Shown here: in pieces, positions 1 to 7,094 of the stretch
Numbering within the stretch: the first letter of the stretch is position 1
Layout of the letters: every line of letters starts with the position of its first letter
Assembly: GCA_019118765.1 (NCBI GenBank)
Contig: DWYI01000013.1
Coordinates: forward strand, 1 to 36,595
Direction of reading: 5' to 3'
DNA from: Candidatus Allofournierella merdavium
Lineage (GTDB): Bacteria > Bacillota > Clostridia > Oscillospirales > Ruminococcaceae
DNA length: 36,595 nucleotides
The notes under the pieces: generated by a model
What the model saw: the letters and a program-made list of their open reading frames with translations, nothing else
What the model was told of the DNA's origin: nothing
Databases searched by the model: none
Position numbers and translations under genes: made by a program

Positions 1-1130
1 TGGTCACCTGGGGCAGCGCCATCCCCATCATCCTGGGCCAGAACATCGGCACCACCTCCACCAGCCTGCTGGCCTCCATCGGCACCTCCACCGCCGCCCG
101 CCGCAGCGCCATGGTGCACGTCTACTTCAACCTCATCGGCACCGCCGTGTTCCTGACGGCCATCTACGGCCTCAAGGCCGCCGGCTTTTTCCCCTTCTGG
201 AACGAGGTGATCGACCGGGGCGACATCGCCAACTTCCACACCCTGTTCAACGTGGTGGTCACCCTGCTGTTTCTGCCCTTCACCAAGGTTCTGGCCTGGC
301 TGGCGGTGCACACCGTGCCGGACAAGCCCGCCGAGACGGCGGACCTGGATATGCCGGTGCTGGATCAGCGGCTGCTCTCCAGCCCGGCGGTGGCCCTGCA
401 GCAGGCCCGGGGCGCGGTGGAGAAGATGGCCCGCCGGGCCCAGCGCAACTTCCAGCTGGCCTTCGGCCAGCTGCGCCGGTACGACCCGGAGGTGACCAGC
501 ACCATCACCCACCGGGAGGAGCTGCTGGACAAGATGGAGGTGTCCATCACCAACTACCTGATCCAGGTCAGCGACCAGGAGCTGAACGAGGGCGAGAGCC
601 GCCAGGTGAGCGAACTGCTGAAGTTCATCTCGGAGTACGAGCGCATCGGCGACTACTCCATCAACATCCTCCAGTGCGCCCAGCGCATCCACGAGGAGGA
701 GATCACCCTGTCCAAAAACGCCTGGGCCGAACTGGACCAGCTGGAGAAGTGCGCCGGCAAGGCGCTGGGGGTGGCCAACGACGCCTTCGCCGCCGAGGAC
801 GCGGTGCTGGCCGCCCAGGTGGAGCCGCTGGAGCAGGCGGTGGACGAGATGTGCGACGCGCTGCGCGAGCGGCACATCGGCCGGCTCAAGCGGGGCGAGT
901 GCAGCATCGAGGGGGGCGTGGTGTTCCTGGACGTGCTCACCAACACCGAGCGCATCTCCGATCACTGCTCCAACATCGCCGGACGCATCGTGGGCATGAG
1001 CGCCGACGACCTGGACTTCCACACCCGCAAGCACAGCCTGCTGGCGGGCCACGACGACGAGTTCAACCGCCAGCTGGACGCCGCCCGCCAGACCTATCTT
1101 GCGCCCCTGGGCATCTCGCCGGAGGGCTGA
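1..1130 (+). CDS. Na+/phosphate cotransporter family protein, 5'-truncated
   Basis: This is the C-terminal part of a sodium-dependent phosphate cotransporter (NptA/PF02690 type), a membrane protein expected to import phosphate. The reading frame is open from base 3, so the start and the first transporter repeat lie outside the window; the ATG at 111 is internal. The visible part begins in the conserved GQNIGTT segment of the second repeat, continues through a membrane segment, and ends in a PhoU-like helical domain with the metal-site type motifs EYERIGDY and ERISDHCSN. It is a close paralogue of the complete gene directly downstream: the two align at a constant offset of 1970 bases at the left edge and share long identical stretches. 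A strong terminator follows, so the two copies appear to be separately transcribed. Family assignment is secure; the substrate is inferred. Confidence 0.9.
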   Translation, partial: VTWGSAIPIILGQNIGTTSTSLLASIGTSTAARRSAMVHVYFNLIGTAVFLTAIYGLKAAGFFPFWNEVIDRGDIANFHTLFNVVVTLLFLPFTKVLAWLAVHTVPDKPAETADLDMPVLDQRLLSSPAVALQQARGAVEKMARRAQRNFQLAFGQLRRYDPEVTSTITHREELLDKMEVSITNYLIQVSDQELNEGESRQVSELLKFISEYERIGDYSINILQCAQRIHEEEITLSKNAWAELDQLEKCAGKALGVANDAFAAEDAVLAAQVEPLEQAVDEMCDALRERHIGRLKRGECSIEGGVVFLDVLTNTERISDHCSNIAGRIVGMSADDLDFHTRKHSLLAGHDDEFNRQLDAARQTYLAPLGISPEG

Positions 1131-1176
1131 GCCGCCCGGCCTTTTCCCGCCCTGTTTTGCCCGATCCCGCCTTTTT

Positions 1177-1210
1177 CCCCCGCGAAAGCCTCGTTTTCGC
1201 GGGGTTTTTT
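1177..1210 (+). terminator. Intrinsic terminator after first Na/Pi gene
   Basis: A GC-rich stem (CCCCGCGAAA pairing with TTTCGCGGGG) with a short loop is followed by six T residues. It lies about 50 bases after the stop codon of the truncated cotransporter gene and just before the promoter of the second copy. Confidence 0.85.
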
Positions 1211-1211
1211 C

Positions 1212-1241
1212 TTGCCCCGCCCCCGCCTTTGATGGTATAAT
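1212..1241 (+). promoter_or_regulatory. Sigma-A-type promoter for second Na/Pi gene
   Basis: TTGCCC, an 18-base spacer and a perfect TATAAT lie about 80 bases before the cotransporter start codon, directly after the preceding terminator. No obvious Pho-box repeat was seen in the leader. Confidence 0.65.
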
Positions 1242-1321
1242 CAACTTGATTACGGATTTTTTACCTTGTTTTAACCAAAATTTAACGAGGCGGCGCGGGC
1301 CGCGCGAAAGGGCAGGACGGT

Positions 1322-3091
1322 ATGACCATCTTCAATGTGATCAACCTGGCGGGAGGCATCGCGCTGTTTTTGTACGGCATGTCCATCATGGGCACCGGGC
1401 TGGAGAAGCTGGCCGGCGGCAAAATGGAGGCCGTTCTGCAGCGGCTGACCAGCAGCGTGTGGAAGGCGGTGCTGCTGGGGGCCATCCTCACCGGGCTCAT
1501 CCAGTCCAGCGCGGGCACCACCGTCATCTGCATCGGCCTGGTGAACAGCGGCATCTTCACCCTGTCCCAGGCCATCGGCATCATCATGGGCGCCAACATC
1601 GGCACCACCGTCACCGGCCAGCTCATCCGTTTGAGCGACATCTCCGGCTCCGGCTGGCTGCTGACCATGTTGAAACCCAGCACCTTCAGCCCCATCGTGG
1701 CCTTTGTGGGCGCAGTGCTGTTCGTCTTTCTAAAAAGCCCCAAAAAGCGCAACATCGGCCAGATCTGCATGGGCTTCGGCATCCTGTTCACCGGCCTGTT
1801 CACCATGGAGAACGCGGTGGCGCCCTTAAAGGACAGCCCCCTCTTCGTGCGGCTGTTCACCAGCCTGCAGAACCCCTTTTTGGGGGTGCTGGCGGGGGCG
1901 CTGGTCACGGTGGCCATCCAGTCCAGCAGCGCCAGCGTGGGCATTTTGCAGGCGCTGTCCAGCACCGGCGTCGTCACCTGGGGCAGCGCCATCCCCATCA
2001 TCCTGGGCCAGAACATCGGCACCTGCTCCACCCCGCTGATCGCCTCCATGGGGGCCTCCACCGCGGCCAAGCGCAGCGCCATCGTGCACCTCTACTTCAA
2101 CGTCATCGGCTCGGCCATCTTCCTGGCGGCGGTCTACGGCCTGAAGGCCGCGGGGCTGTTCCCCTTCTGGAACGACGTGATGACCAAGGGCGACATCGCC
2201 AACTTCCACACCCTGTTCAACGTGGTGGTCACCCTGCTGTTCATGCCCTTCACCCGGGCGCTGGCCTGGCTGGCGGAGCGCACCATCCCCGAGAAGGAGG
2301 GCGAGGCGGCGGACCTGTCCATGCCGGTGCTGGACCAGCGCCTGCTCCAGAGCCCGGCGGTGGCGCTGCAGCAGGCCAAGAACGCGGTGGAGAAGATGGC
2401 CAGCCGCACCCACACCAACTTCGCCAAGACGGTGGGCCTGTTCAACCGGTTCGACGCCGATGTGGCGGCCAACGTCTCCCACCGGGAGGAACTGCTGGAC
2501 AAGATGGAGGTGTCCATCACCGACTACCTCATCCGCATCAGCGACCAGGAACTCACCGAGAGCGAGAGCCACGCGGTGAGCGAGTTTTTGAAGTTCGTGG
2601 GCGAGTACGAGCGCATTGGCGACTACACGGTGAACCTGATGGACTGCGCCCGCCAGCTGTCGGAGCAGGAGTGGAGCCTCTCCCCCACCGCCAAAAAGCA
2701 GGCGGCGCTGCTGTTCGAAGCGGTGGACGAGGTGCAGCGCATCGCCTCGCTGGCCTTTGTGCAGACCGACGCCGACCTGGCCGCCCAGGTGGAGCCGCTG
2801 GAGGAGACGGTGGACCGGATGTGCGACGTGATGCGCGAGGAGCACAGCGCCCGCCTCAAGGGCGGCGAGTGCGCCATCGAACCGGGGCTTTTGTTCCTGG
2901 ACATGCTCACCAACGCCGAGCGCATCTCCGACCACTGTTCCAACATCGCCGCCCGGCTCATCGGCGACGAGACCGACGACCCGGACGTGCACGCCCGCAA
3001 GCACAGCCTGCTGGCAGGGCAGGACGCGGCCTTCAACGCCCGGCTGAACACCTACGAGCAGAAGTATCTGGCGCCGCTGACCGAAGCGTGA
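1322..3091 (+). CDS. Na+/phosphate cotransporter family protein with PhoU-like domain
   Basis: Complete 589-residue sodium/phosphate cotransporter family membrane protein. The first ~310 residues hold two PF02690 repeats, each with the signature QSS motif (QSSAGTT near residue 61 and QSSSASVG near residue 200) followed by GANIGTT and GQNIGTC segments. Residues ~340-580 form a PhoU-like helical domain with EYERIGDY and ERISDHCSN motifs. The ATG at 1322 is the first in frame and follows a short purine stretch (GGCAGGACGGT). It is monocistronic between its own promoter and a strong bidirectional terminator. Proteins of this architecture are usually linked to phosphate uptake or homeostasis, but some family members have no proven transport role. 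The near-identical neighbour upstream indicates a tandem duplication. Confidence 0.93.
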   Translation: MTIFNVINLAGGIALFLYGMSIMGTGLEKLAGGKMEAVLQRLTSSVWKAVLLGAILTGLIQSSAGTTVICIGLVNSGIFTLSQAIGIIMGANIGTTVTGQLIRLSDISGSGWLLTMLKPSTFSPIVAFVGAVLFVFLKSPKKRNIGQICMGFGILFTGLFTMENAVAPLKDSPLFVRLFTSLQNPFLGVLAGALVTVAIQSSSASVGILQALSSTGVVTWGSAIPIILGQNIGTCSTPLIASMGASTAAKRSAIVHLYFNVIGSAIFLAAVYGLKAAGLFPFWNDVMTKGDIANFHTLFNVVVTLLFMPFTRALAWLAERTIPEKEGEAADLSMPVLDQRLLQSPAVALQQAKNAVEKMASRTHTNFAKTVGLFNRFDADVAANVSHREELLDKMEVSITDYLIRISDQELTESESHAVSEFLKFVGEYERIGDYTVNLMDCARQLSEQEWSLSPTAKKQAALLFEAVDEVQRIASLAFVQTDADLAAQVEPLEETVDRMCDVMREEHSARLKGGECAIEPGLLFLDMLTNAERISDHCSNIAARLIGDETDDPDVHARKHSLLAGQDAAFNARLNTYEQKYLAPLTEA

Positions 3092-3095
3092 GCGC

Positions 3096-3134
3096 AAAAA
3101 AGCGCCTTCCCCCCGGGGGGAAGGCGTTTTTTTT
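3096..3134. terminator. Bidirectional terminator between convergent genes
   Basis: CGCCTTCCCCCC followed immediately by its reverse complement forms a 12-bp perfect palindrome flanked by A6 on the left and T8 on the right. It can end both the plus-strand cotransporter transcript and the minus-strand Fe-S operon. The T tract overlaps the TAA stop of the SufB-like gene. Confidence 0.9.
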
Positions 3135-4053
3135 ATTTCAGGAAGCCCTGGATGATCTTCTCCTCCGCCTGTTCGGGGGTGAGGCCCAGGGTGCACAGCT
3201 TGAGCAGCTGCTCGCCGGCGATCTTGCCGATGGCCGCCTCGTGGATGAGGGCGGCGTCCACATGGCCGGCCTCCAGGCCCGGCTGGGCCAGCACGGTGCC
3301 GTTCTCCGCCAGGATGGCGTCGCACTCCGAGTGGCCGGTGCAGGGGGCGTTGCCCCGGATGGTGGAGGCGAACTCCTGCCGGGAGTGGCCCCGCGCCACG
3401 CTGCGGCTCACAAGGTCGGCCGCACTGCCCTCGCCGTCCAGATGCACCACAAAGTCGGTGCGGGCGAACTCGTCGCCGCTGGTCATGATGCGCTCGCGCA
3501 CCAGCAGGCGGGCGTTCTTCTGCAGCACCGCCCGGGTCTTGCGGTCGGTGTGGCTCACGCCGCCCAGCTGCACGGTGTCCATCTCCAGGCACGCGCCCTC
3601 GGCCAGCTCCGCGTCGGTGACCGGGTCGATCACCTTGCCGCCGGTGCCGCTGCCGGTGGCGATGTGCTTTTCCTTGTACAGCACATGGGCGCCCTTTTCC
3701 AGCACAAAGCGGTGGATACCGTTGTGGCGGGCCTCCGCCTCGCCCTCGCTGTGCACGCCGCAGCCGGCCTCGATGATCACGTCCGCCCCTTCGCCCACAT
3801 AGAAATCGTTGTAGACCAGGTCGTCGATGCCCGCGTGGGTGACGCAGGCGGGGATATACACCGTCTCGCCCTTGGTGCCGGGCTTGATGTGGATGACCAG
3901 GCCCGGCGCGTCCTTCTTGGACTCGATGAGGATGTTCTCGCTGGACTGGCGGGCGGCGCACTGGCCGTCCTCCCGGATGTTGTAGGCGCCCTTCATGTCG
4001 CCGCTCTTGATGCCGCTGATGAGGCGCAGCAGTTCGTCGGTGATCTGGTTCAT
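3133..4053 (-). CDS. SufB/SufD-like Fe-S cluster scaffold
   Basis: A 306-residue SufBD-family protein, predicted to hold nascent iron-sulfur clusters in complex with the ATPase encoded just upstream. Recognisable family motifs include the beta-helix segment and C-terminal GHSECDAI and HEAAIGKIAGEQL, which match the conserved core of SufB. It is much shorter than canonical SufB (~465-480 residues) and lacks the N-terminal domain, as in the two-gene SUF-like minimal (SMS) systems of anaerobes and archaea. The ATG overlaps the stop codon of the upstream gene (ATGA) and is preceded by AGGAGG, so the two are translationally coupled. No SufS, SufU or SufE gene lies beside it. Function is inferred from family and operon. 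Confidence 0.9.
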   Translation of the reverse strand: MNQITDELLRLISGIKSGDMKGAYNIREDGQCAARQSSENILIESKKDAPGLVIHIKPGTKGETVYIPACVTHAGIDDLVYNDFYVGEGADVIIEAGCGVHSEGEAEARHNGIHRFVLEKGAHVLYKEKHIATGSGTGGKVIDPVTDAELAEGACLEMDTVQLGGVSHTDRKTRAVLQKNARLLVRERIMTSGDEFARTDFVVHLDGEGSAADLVSRSVARGHSRQEFASTIRGNAPCTGHSECDAILAENGTVLAQPGLEAGHVDAALIHEAAIGKIAGEQLLKLCTLGLTPEQAEEKIIQGFLK

Positions 4054-4778
4054 ACTCTCGCGTCCTCCTTTTCCAGCGGGCAGCGCACCGCTTTTTCGTC
4101 CGCCAGCAGGGTGGGCAGCACCTGGGCCGCCGGGCCCGCCTGGCGCACCCGGCCCTCCGCCACCACCACGATCTCGTCGGCGATGGAGAGGATGCGCTCC
4201 TGGTGGCTGATCACCAGCAGGGTGCCGGTGCCCTTGCTGCGCAGTTCCTCAAAGGTCTCCACCAGCCGGGCGAAACTCCACAGGTCGATGCCCGCCTCCG
4301 GCTCGTCGAAGATGGACAGCTTGGCCCCTCTCGCCAGCACGCTGGCGATCTCGATGCGCTTGATCTCGCCGCCGGAGAGGCTGGCGTCCAGCTCCCGGTC
4401 CACATACTCCTGGGCGCACAGGCCCACCTTGCCCATCAAATCGCACAGGGCGGCCTCGCTCAGGGTCTCGCCCGCAGCCAGTTCCATCAGGTCCCGCACG
4501 GTGAGGCCCTTGAAGCGCACCGGCTGCTGGAAGGCGTAGGCGATGCCCGCCTTGGCCCGGGCGGTCACGTCCAGGGCGGTGATGTCCTGCCCGTCGAACA
4601 CAATGCGCCCGGCGCTGGGGGCCTGGATGCCGGCGATCAGCTTGGCCAGGGTGGTCTTGCCGCCGCCGTTGGGGCCGGTGACCACCACCAGACGGCCGGT
4701 GTCCAGCCGGAGGGTGATGTCTTTTATGATGTCGTTTCCGCCCGGGATGGACCAGGCGAGATGCTCCAATTGTAACAT
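4050..4778 (-). CDS. SufC-like Fe-S assembly ATPase
   Basis: A 242-residue ABC-type ATPase of the SufC family, the soluble partner of SufB/D in Fe-S cluster assembly. Walker A GPNGGGKTT is at residues 35-43, the signature LSGGE at 134-138 and the Walker B/catalytic pair IFDEPEAGID with Glu159. No membrane segment is present, and the partner gene is SufBD rather than a permease, which separates it from transport ABC ATPases. The chosen ATG at 4778 has GAGGGAG at a good distance; an upstream in-frame ATG at 4901 would give an arginine-rich non-homologous extension and would start upstream of the promoter. It forms a two-gene operon with the scaffold, overlapping by 4 bases. Confidence 0.92.
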   Translation of the reverse strand: MLQLEHLAWSIPGGNDIIKDITLRLDTGRLVVVTGPNGGGKTTLAKLIAGIQAPSAGRIVFDGQDITALDVTARAKAGIAYAFQQPVRFKGLTVRDLMELAAGETLSEAALCDLMGKVGLCAQEYVDRELDASLSGGEIKRIEIASVLARGAKLSIFDEPEAGIDLWSFARLVETFEELRSKGTGTLLVISHQERILSIADEIVVVAEGRVRQAGPAAQVLPTLLADEKAVRCPLEKEDARV

Positions 4779-4850
4779 ATGGGTATTTCTCCCTCGCTTT
4801 CTTTTGCGCTGTCCGCGGCCCGTGGGCCCTCCCTGCGGACAACCATTCTT

Positions 4851-4879
4851 ATTATGGGGCCGGCGGGGCGGATTGTCAA
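4851..4879 (-). promoter_or_regulatory. Promoter for sufC-like/sufB-like operon
   Basis: On the minus strand, a perfect TTGACA is followed by a 17-base spacer and CATAAT, about 75 bases upstream of the SufC-like start. It is back to back with the promoter of the NYN gene. Confidence 0.75.
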
Positions 4880-4916
4880 GGCGCGGGGCAACGCCCGGCA
4901 CAAGGATGGCGCAAAT

Positions 4917-4945
4917 TTTACACTTTTATTCCTTTGTGGTATGAT
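4917..4945 (+). promoter_or_regulatory. Promoter for NYN-domain gene
   Basis: TTTACA, a 17-base spacer and TATGAT lie about 70 bases before the start codon at 5013. The leader contains GC-rich self-complementary stretches but no recognised riboswitch. Confidence 0.7.
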
Positions 4946-5012
4946 AGAATGAAAGGGCGAGAGATCGCCCGGGCGGCCCGGCCGCCCCACCTTTGAGAAA
5001 GGGGGCACACCC

Positions 5013-5864
5013 ATGCCCGCAGACCGCCGTTTCGCGGTTTTGATCGACGCGGACAACGTGTCGGACAAATACATCAAGATCATCCTGGACGAGGTGTCCA
5101 CCCAGGGGGTAGCCAACTACAAGCGCATCTACGGCAACTGGACCAGTTCCAACATGGCCAGCTGGAAGAACGTGCTGCTGGACTACTCCATCACCCCCAT
5201 CCAGCAATACAGCTACACCACCGGCAAGAACGCCACCGACTCGGCCATGATCATCGACGCCATGGACATCCTCTATTCCGGCAAGGTGGAGGGGTTCTGC
5301 CTGGTCTCGTCGGACAGCGACTTCACCCGCCTGGCCAGCCGGCTGCGGGAGGGGGGCATGACGGTGATCGGCATGGGGGAGAAAAAGACCCCGAAACCCT
5401 TCATCGCCGCCTGTAACCTGTTCCGCTATCTGGACGTGCTGGCCGCCCAGCCGGAGGCGGAACCGGAACCCGCCCCCGCGCCCGAGCCCGCCCCCGCCGC
5501 CGAGGAGAAGGCGGCGCCGGACAAGGGCAAGGAAAAGGAGAAGGCGAAGCCCGCCAAGACCAAGGCCGCCCGCAAGAAGGCCGCCCAGCCTGAGCCCGCC
5601 GAGCCCCCCGCCCCGAAAGAGGACCCGGAGCTCACCGCCATGCGCAGCGCCATCCGGGCCATCGTGGCCGAGCAGTCGGACGAGGACGGCTGGCTGGCGG
5701 TGAGCATGATCGGCAACCTGCTGGTGAAGCGCTACCCGGACTTTGACGTGCGCAACTTCGGCTTTTCCAAGCTGACCCCCTTCGTGCTGAGCCTGGGGCT
5801 CTTCGAGGTGCGCACCGAGCGGGGCAAGGACAACGCCCGCCAGGCCTATGTGCGCATCAAGTGA
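5013..5864 (+). CDS. NYN/LabA-like nuclease with C-terminal OST-HTH (LOTUS) domain
   Basis: A 283-residue soluble protein. Residues ~6-142 form a NYN (PIN-like) domain of the LabA/DUF88 type, with the acidic residues expected to bind metal in IDADN (Asp12, Asp14), Asp76 and SSDSDF (Asp101, Asp103); such domains are predicted RNases. Residues ~145-205 are a low-complexity Pro/Ala/Glu/Lys linker. Residues ~210-283 match an OST-HTH/LOTUS module, which in this family is thought to bind RNA. The ATG follows GAAAGGGGG. It is a single-gene unit between its own promoter and a strong terminator. An RNA-processing role is inferred from the domain pair; the RNA target is unknown. Confidence 0.9.
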   Translation: MPADRRFAVLIDADNVSDKYIKIILDEVSTQGVANYKRIYGNWTSSNMASWKNVLLDYSITPIQQYSYTTGKNATDSAMIIDAMDILYSGKVEGFCLVSSDSDFTRLASRLREGGMTVIGMGEKKTPKPFIAACNLFRYLDVLAAQPEAEPEPAPAPEPAPAAEEKAAPDKGKEKEKAKPAKTKAARKKAAQPEPAEPPAPKEDPELTAMRSAIRAIVAEQSDEDGWLAVSMIGNLLVKRYPDFDVRNFGFSKLTPFVLSLGLFEVRTERGKDNARQAYVRIK

Positions 5865-5873
5865 ACAAACGCG

Positions 5874-5911
5874 AAAAGGGCCCCGGAGGCGCGTGCCTCC
5901 GGGGCCCTTTT
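5874..5911. terminator. Bidirectional terminator
   Basis: A perfectly symmetric 17-bp stem runs from AAAAGGGCCCC to GGGGCCCTTTT with a GCGT loop. A/T tracts on both sides let it serve the NYN gene and the convergent phospholipase-like gene. Confidence 0.9.
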
Positions 5912-5918
5912 GTGTGGT

Positions 5919-6986
5919 TTATTCCGCCGGGGCCGCCTCGTCTGCCGGGGCGGACGCCTTGCGGCGGGCGCGGGCGGGCCGTTTTGGGGCCTCCGTCGGC
6001 GCGGGCTTTTTGGCCGGGGCTTCCTCCCTGCGCGCGGCGGGGCCTGCGTGCGGCTCCTCCGGGGGCACAAAGCCGGGGCAGCTGCGCTCGTCCGCGAGGC
6101 CCGACAGGTAGCTGGCGCTGCCCAGCAGCGCGGAGAGTTTGTCCATGGAGAGGCGGTCGTCCCACCAGCCGCGGGCGGCCAGCATGTAGGCCGCCGAGCG
6201 CTGCACCGCCTTGGTGAGCAGGGCGTTCAGGTCCTCCATCCGCCGCTGGCCGGTGAAGGGGTCCACCCAGGGGCAGGGCAGGCTGCCCTTGGGGTGGCTG
6301 CCGGTGCCCGCCAGCCGGGCGGGGGTGATGTGGCCGGTGACGGCCCCCCGCCCGCCGAAGGCCGGCTCCACCAGCCAGAACAGGGCGTATTTGATGTGAA
6401 AGCGGCTGACGAACAGCCGCCGCAGCGCCCGGGTGTGCCAGAAGGTGTCCGCCAGGGCCTCCCGGCTGACGGTGAGGCCGTAGGCCTGGCGCAGGCTCTT
6501 TTGCAGCAGCGCCCCCACCTCGGCCAGGTCCGCCCCCGCCAGCAGCGGGGTGGTGTCGTCCACCGGCACCGCCAGCTTGCCGGTGTCCAGTTCGTGCAGG
6601 TGGCTGTCCACCGCGATCTCAAAATAGCCGTGGCCGCCGGGGCCCGCGTAGGGGCCGCCCTCCCCGGTCACACAGACCACATAGGGGTGCACCGTGCAGT
6701 CGGCGGCGTAGTGGCTCAGAAAGCCCAGGGCATAGCTGCGCTGGACCGGGGTGGCGGCGTTTTGCACCAGCGCCCGCAGAAAGGCGCCGGTGTTCTCGTG
6801 GTGCATCCGCTCGCCCAGGGCGGGCAGGTCTTCCCCCCGCTTTTCGCCGCTTTTCCAGGCCCGGTAGCAGAAGAAGATGTCCGGGCCGTTGGCCCCGCAG
6901 GCGAAGGCGGCGGGGTGCTCGATCTCCAGCTGGGCCAGGGCGGCGGCCCGCCTGGCGGTGCGCACATGGGTGTAGCCTTCCGGCAT
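5919..6986 (-). CDS. Zinc-dependent phospholipase C-like protein
   Basis: A 355-residue protein of the zinc-dependent phospholipase C/S1-P1-like family (PF00882). Residues 1-~290 carry the expected metal-binding pattern: His7, GANGPD with Asp36, HHEN at 62-65, GFLSHYAADCTVHPY with His92, Asp96 and His100, and HGYFEIAVDSH with His119, Glu123 and Asp127. There is no signal peptide, so unlike secreted clostridial alpha-toxins it is probably cytoplasmic; the housekeeping role of this group in Firmicutes is not established. The last ~60 residues form an Ala/Pro/Lys/Arg-rich tail with no recognisable fold. A G-rich ribosome binding site precedes the ATG. It has a candidate own promoter inside the upstream gene's tail. 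Confidence 0.85.
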   Translation of the reverse strand: MPEGYTHVRTARRAAALAQLEIEHPAAFACGANGPDIFFCYRAWKSGEKRGEDLPALGERMHHENTGAFLRALVQNAATPVQRSYALGFLSHYAADCTVHPYVVCVTGEGGPYAGPGGHGYFEIAVDSHLHELDTGKLAVPVDDTTPLLAGADLAEVGALLQKSLRQAYGLTVSREALADTFWHTRALRRLFVSRFHIKYALFWLVEPAFGGRGAVTGHITPARLAGTGSHPKGSLPCPWVDPFTGQRRMEDLNALLTKAVQRSAAYMLAARGWWDDRLSMDKLSALLGSASYLSGLADERSCPGFVPPEEPHAGPAARREEAPAKKPAPTEAPKRPARARRKASAPADEAAPAE

Positions 6987-7014
6987 GGGTGGTTCCCCCC
7001 TTGCGGTTTTGAGT

Positions 7015-7062
7015 GAAAAAAGGGGCGGCCGGCCGACCGCTCGGGCCGGGGCCGCCCCTTTA
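7015..7062 (-). terminator. Terminator after UMF1 transporter gene
   Basis: Read on the minus strand, a long GC-rich hairpin (AAAGGGGCGGCC arm pairing with GGCCGCCCC) is followed by six T residues, about 35 bases after the transporter stop codon. Confidence 0.85.
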
Positions 7063-7090
7063 TTCTACAACGAATGGCCGAAAGTTACAA
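7062..7090 (-). promoter_or_regulatory. Candidate promoter for phospholipase-like gene
   Basis: On the minus strand TTGTAA, a 17-base spacer and TAGAAT lie between the transporter stop codon and the terminator hairpin. The predicted start of transcription (~7055) falls inside the hairpin's first arm, so a new transcript would lack a full terminator stem. Confidence 0.5.
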
Positions 7091-7094
7091 CCGC

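Noticed and set aside
1099-4539. Plus-strand open frame of 1146 codons
   Set aside because: It runs out of frame through the cotransporter and antisense through the Fe-S genes; Arg/His/Gly-rich low-complexity translation typical of a GC shadow.
4779-4901. N-terminal extension of the SufC-like protein
   Set aside because: Arg/Lys-rich, not homologous to SufC, and it starts upstream of the predicted promoter; the ATG at 4778 has a good ribosome binding site.
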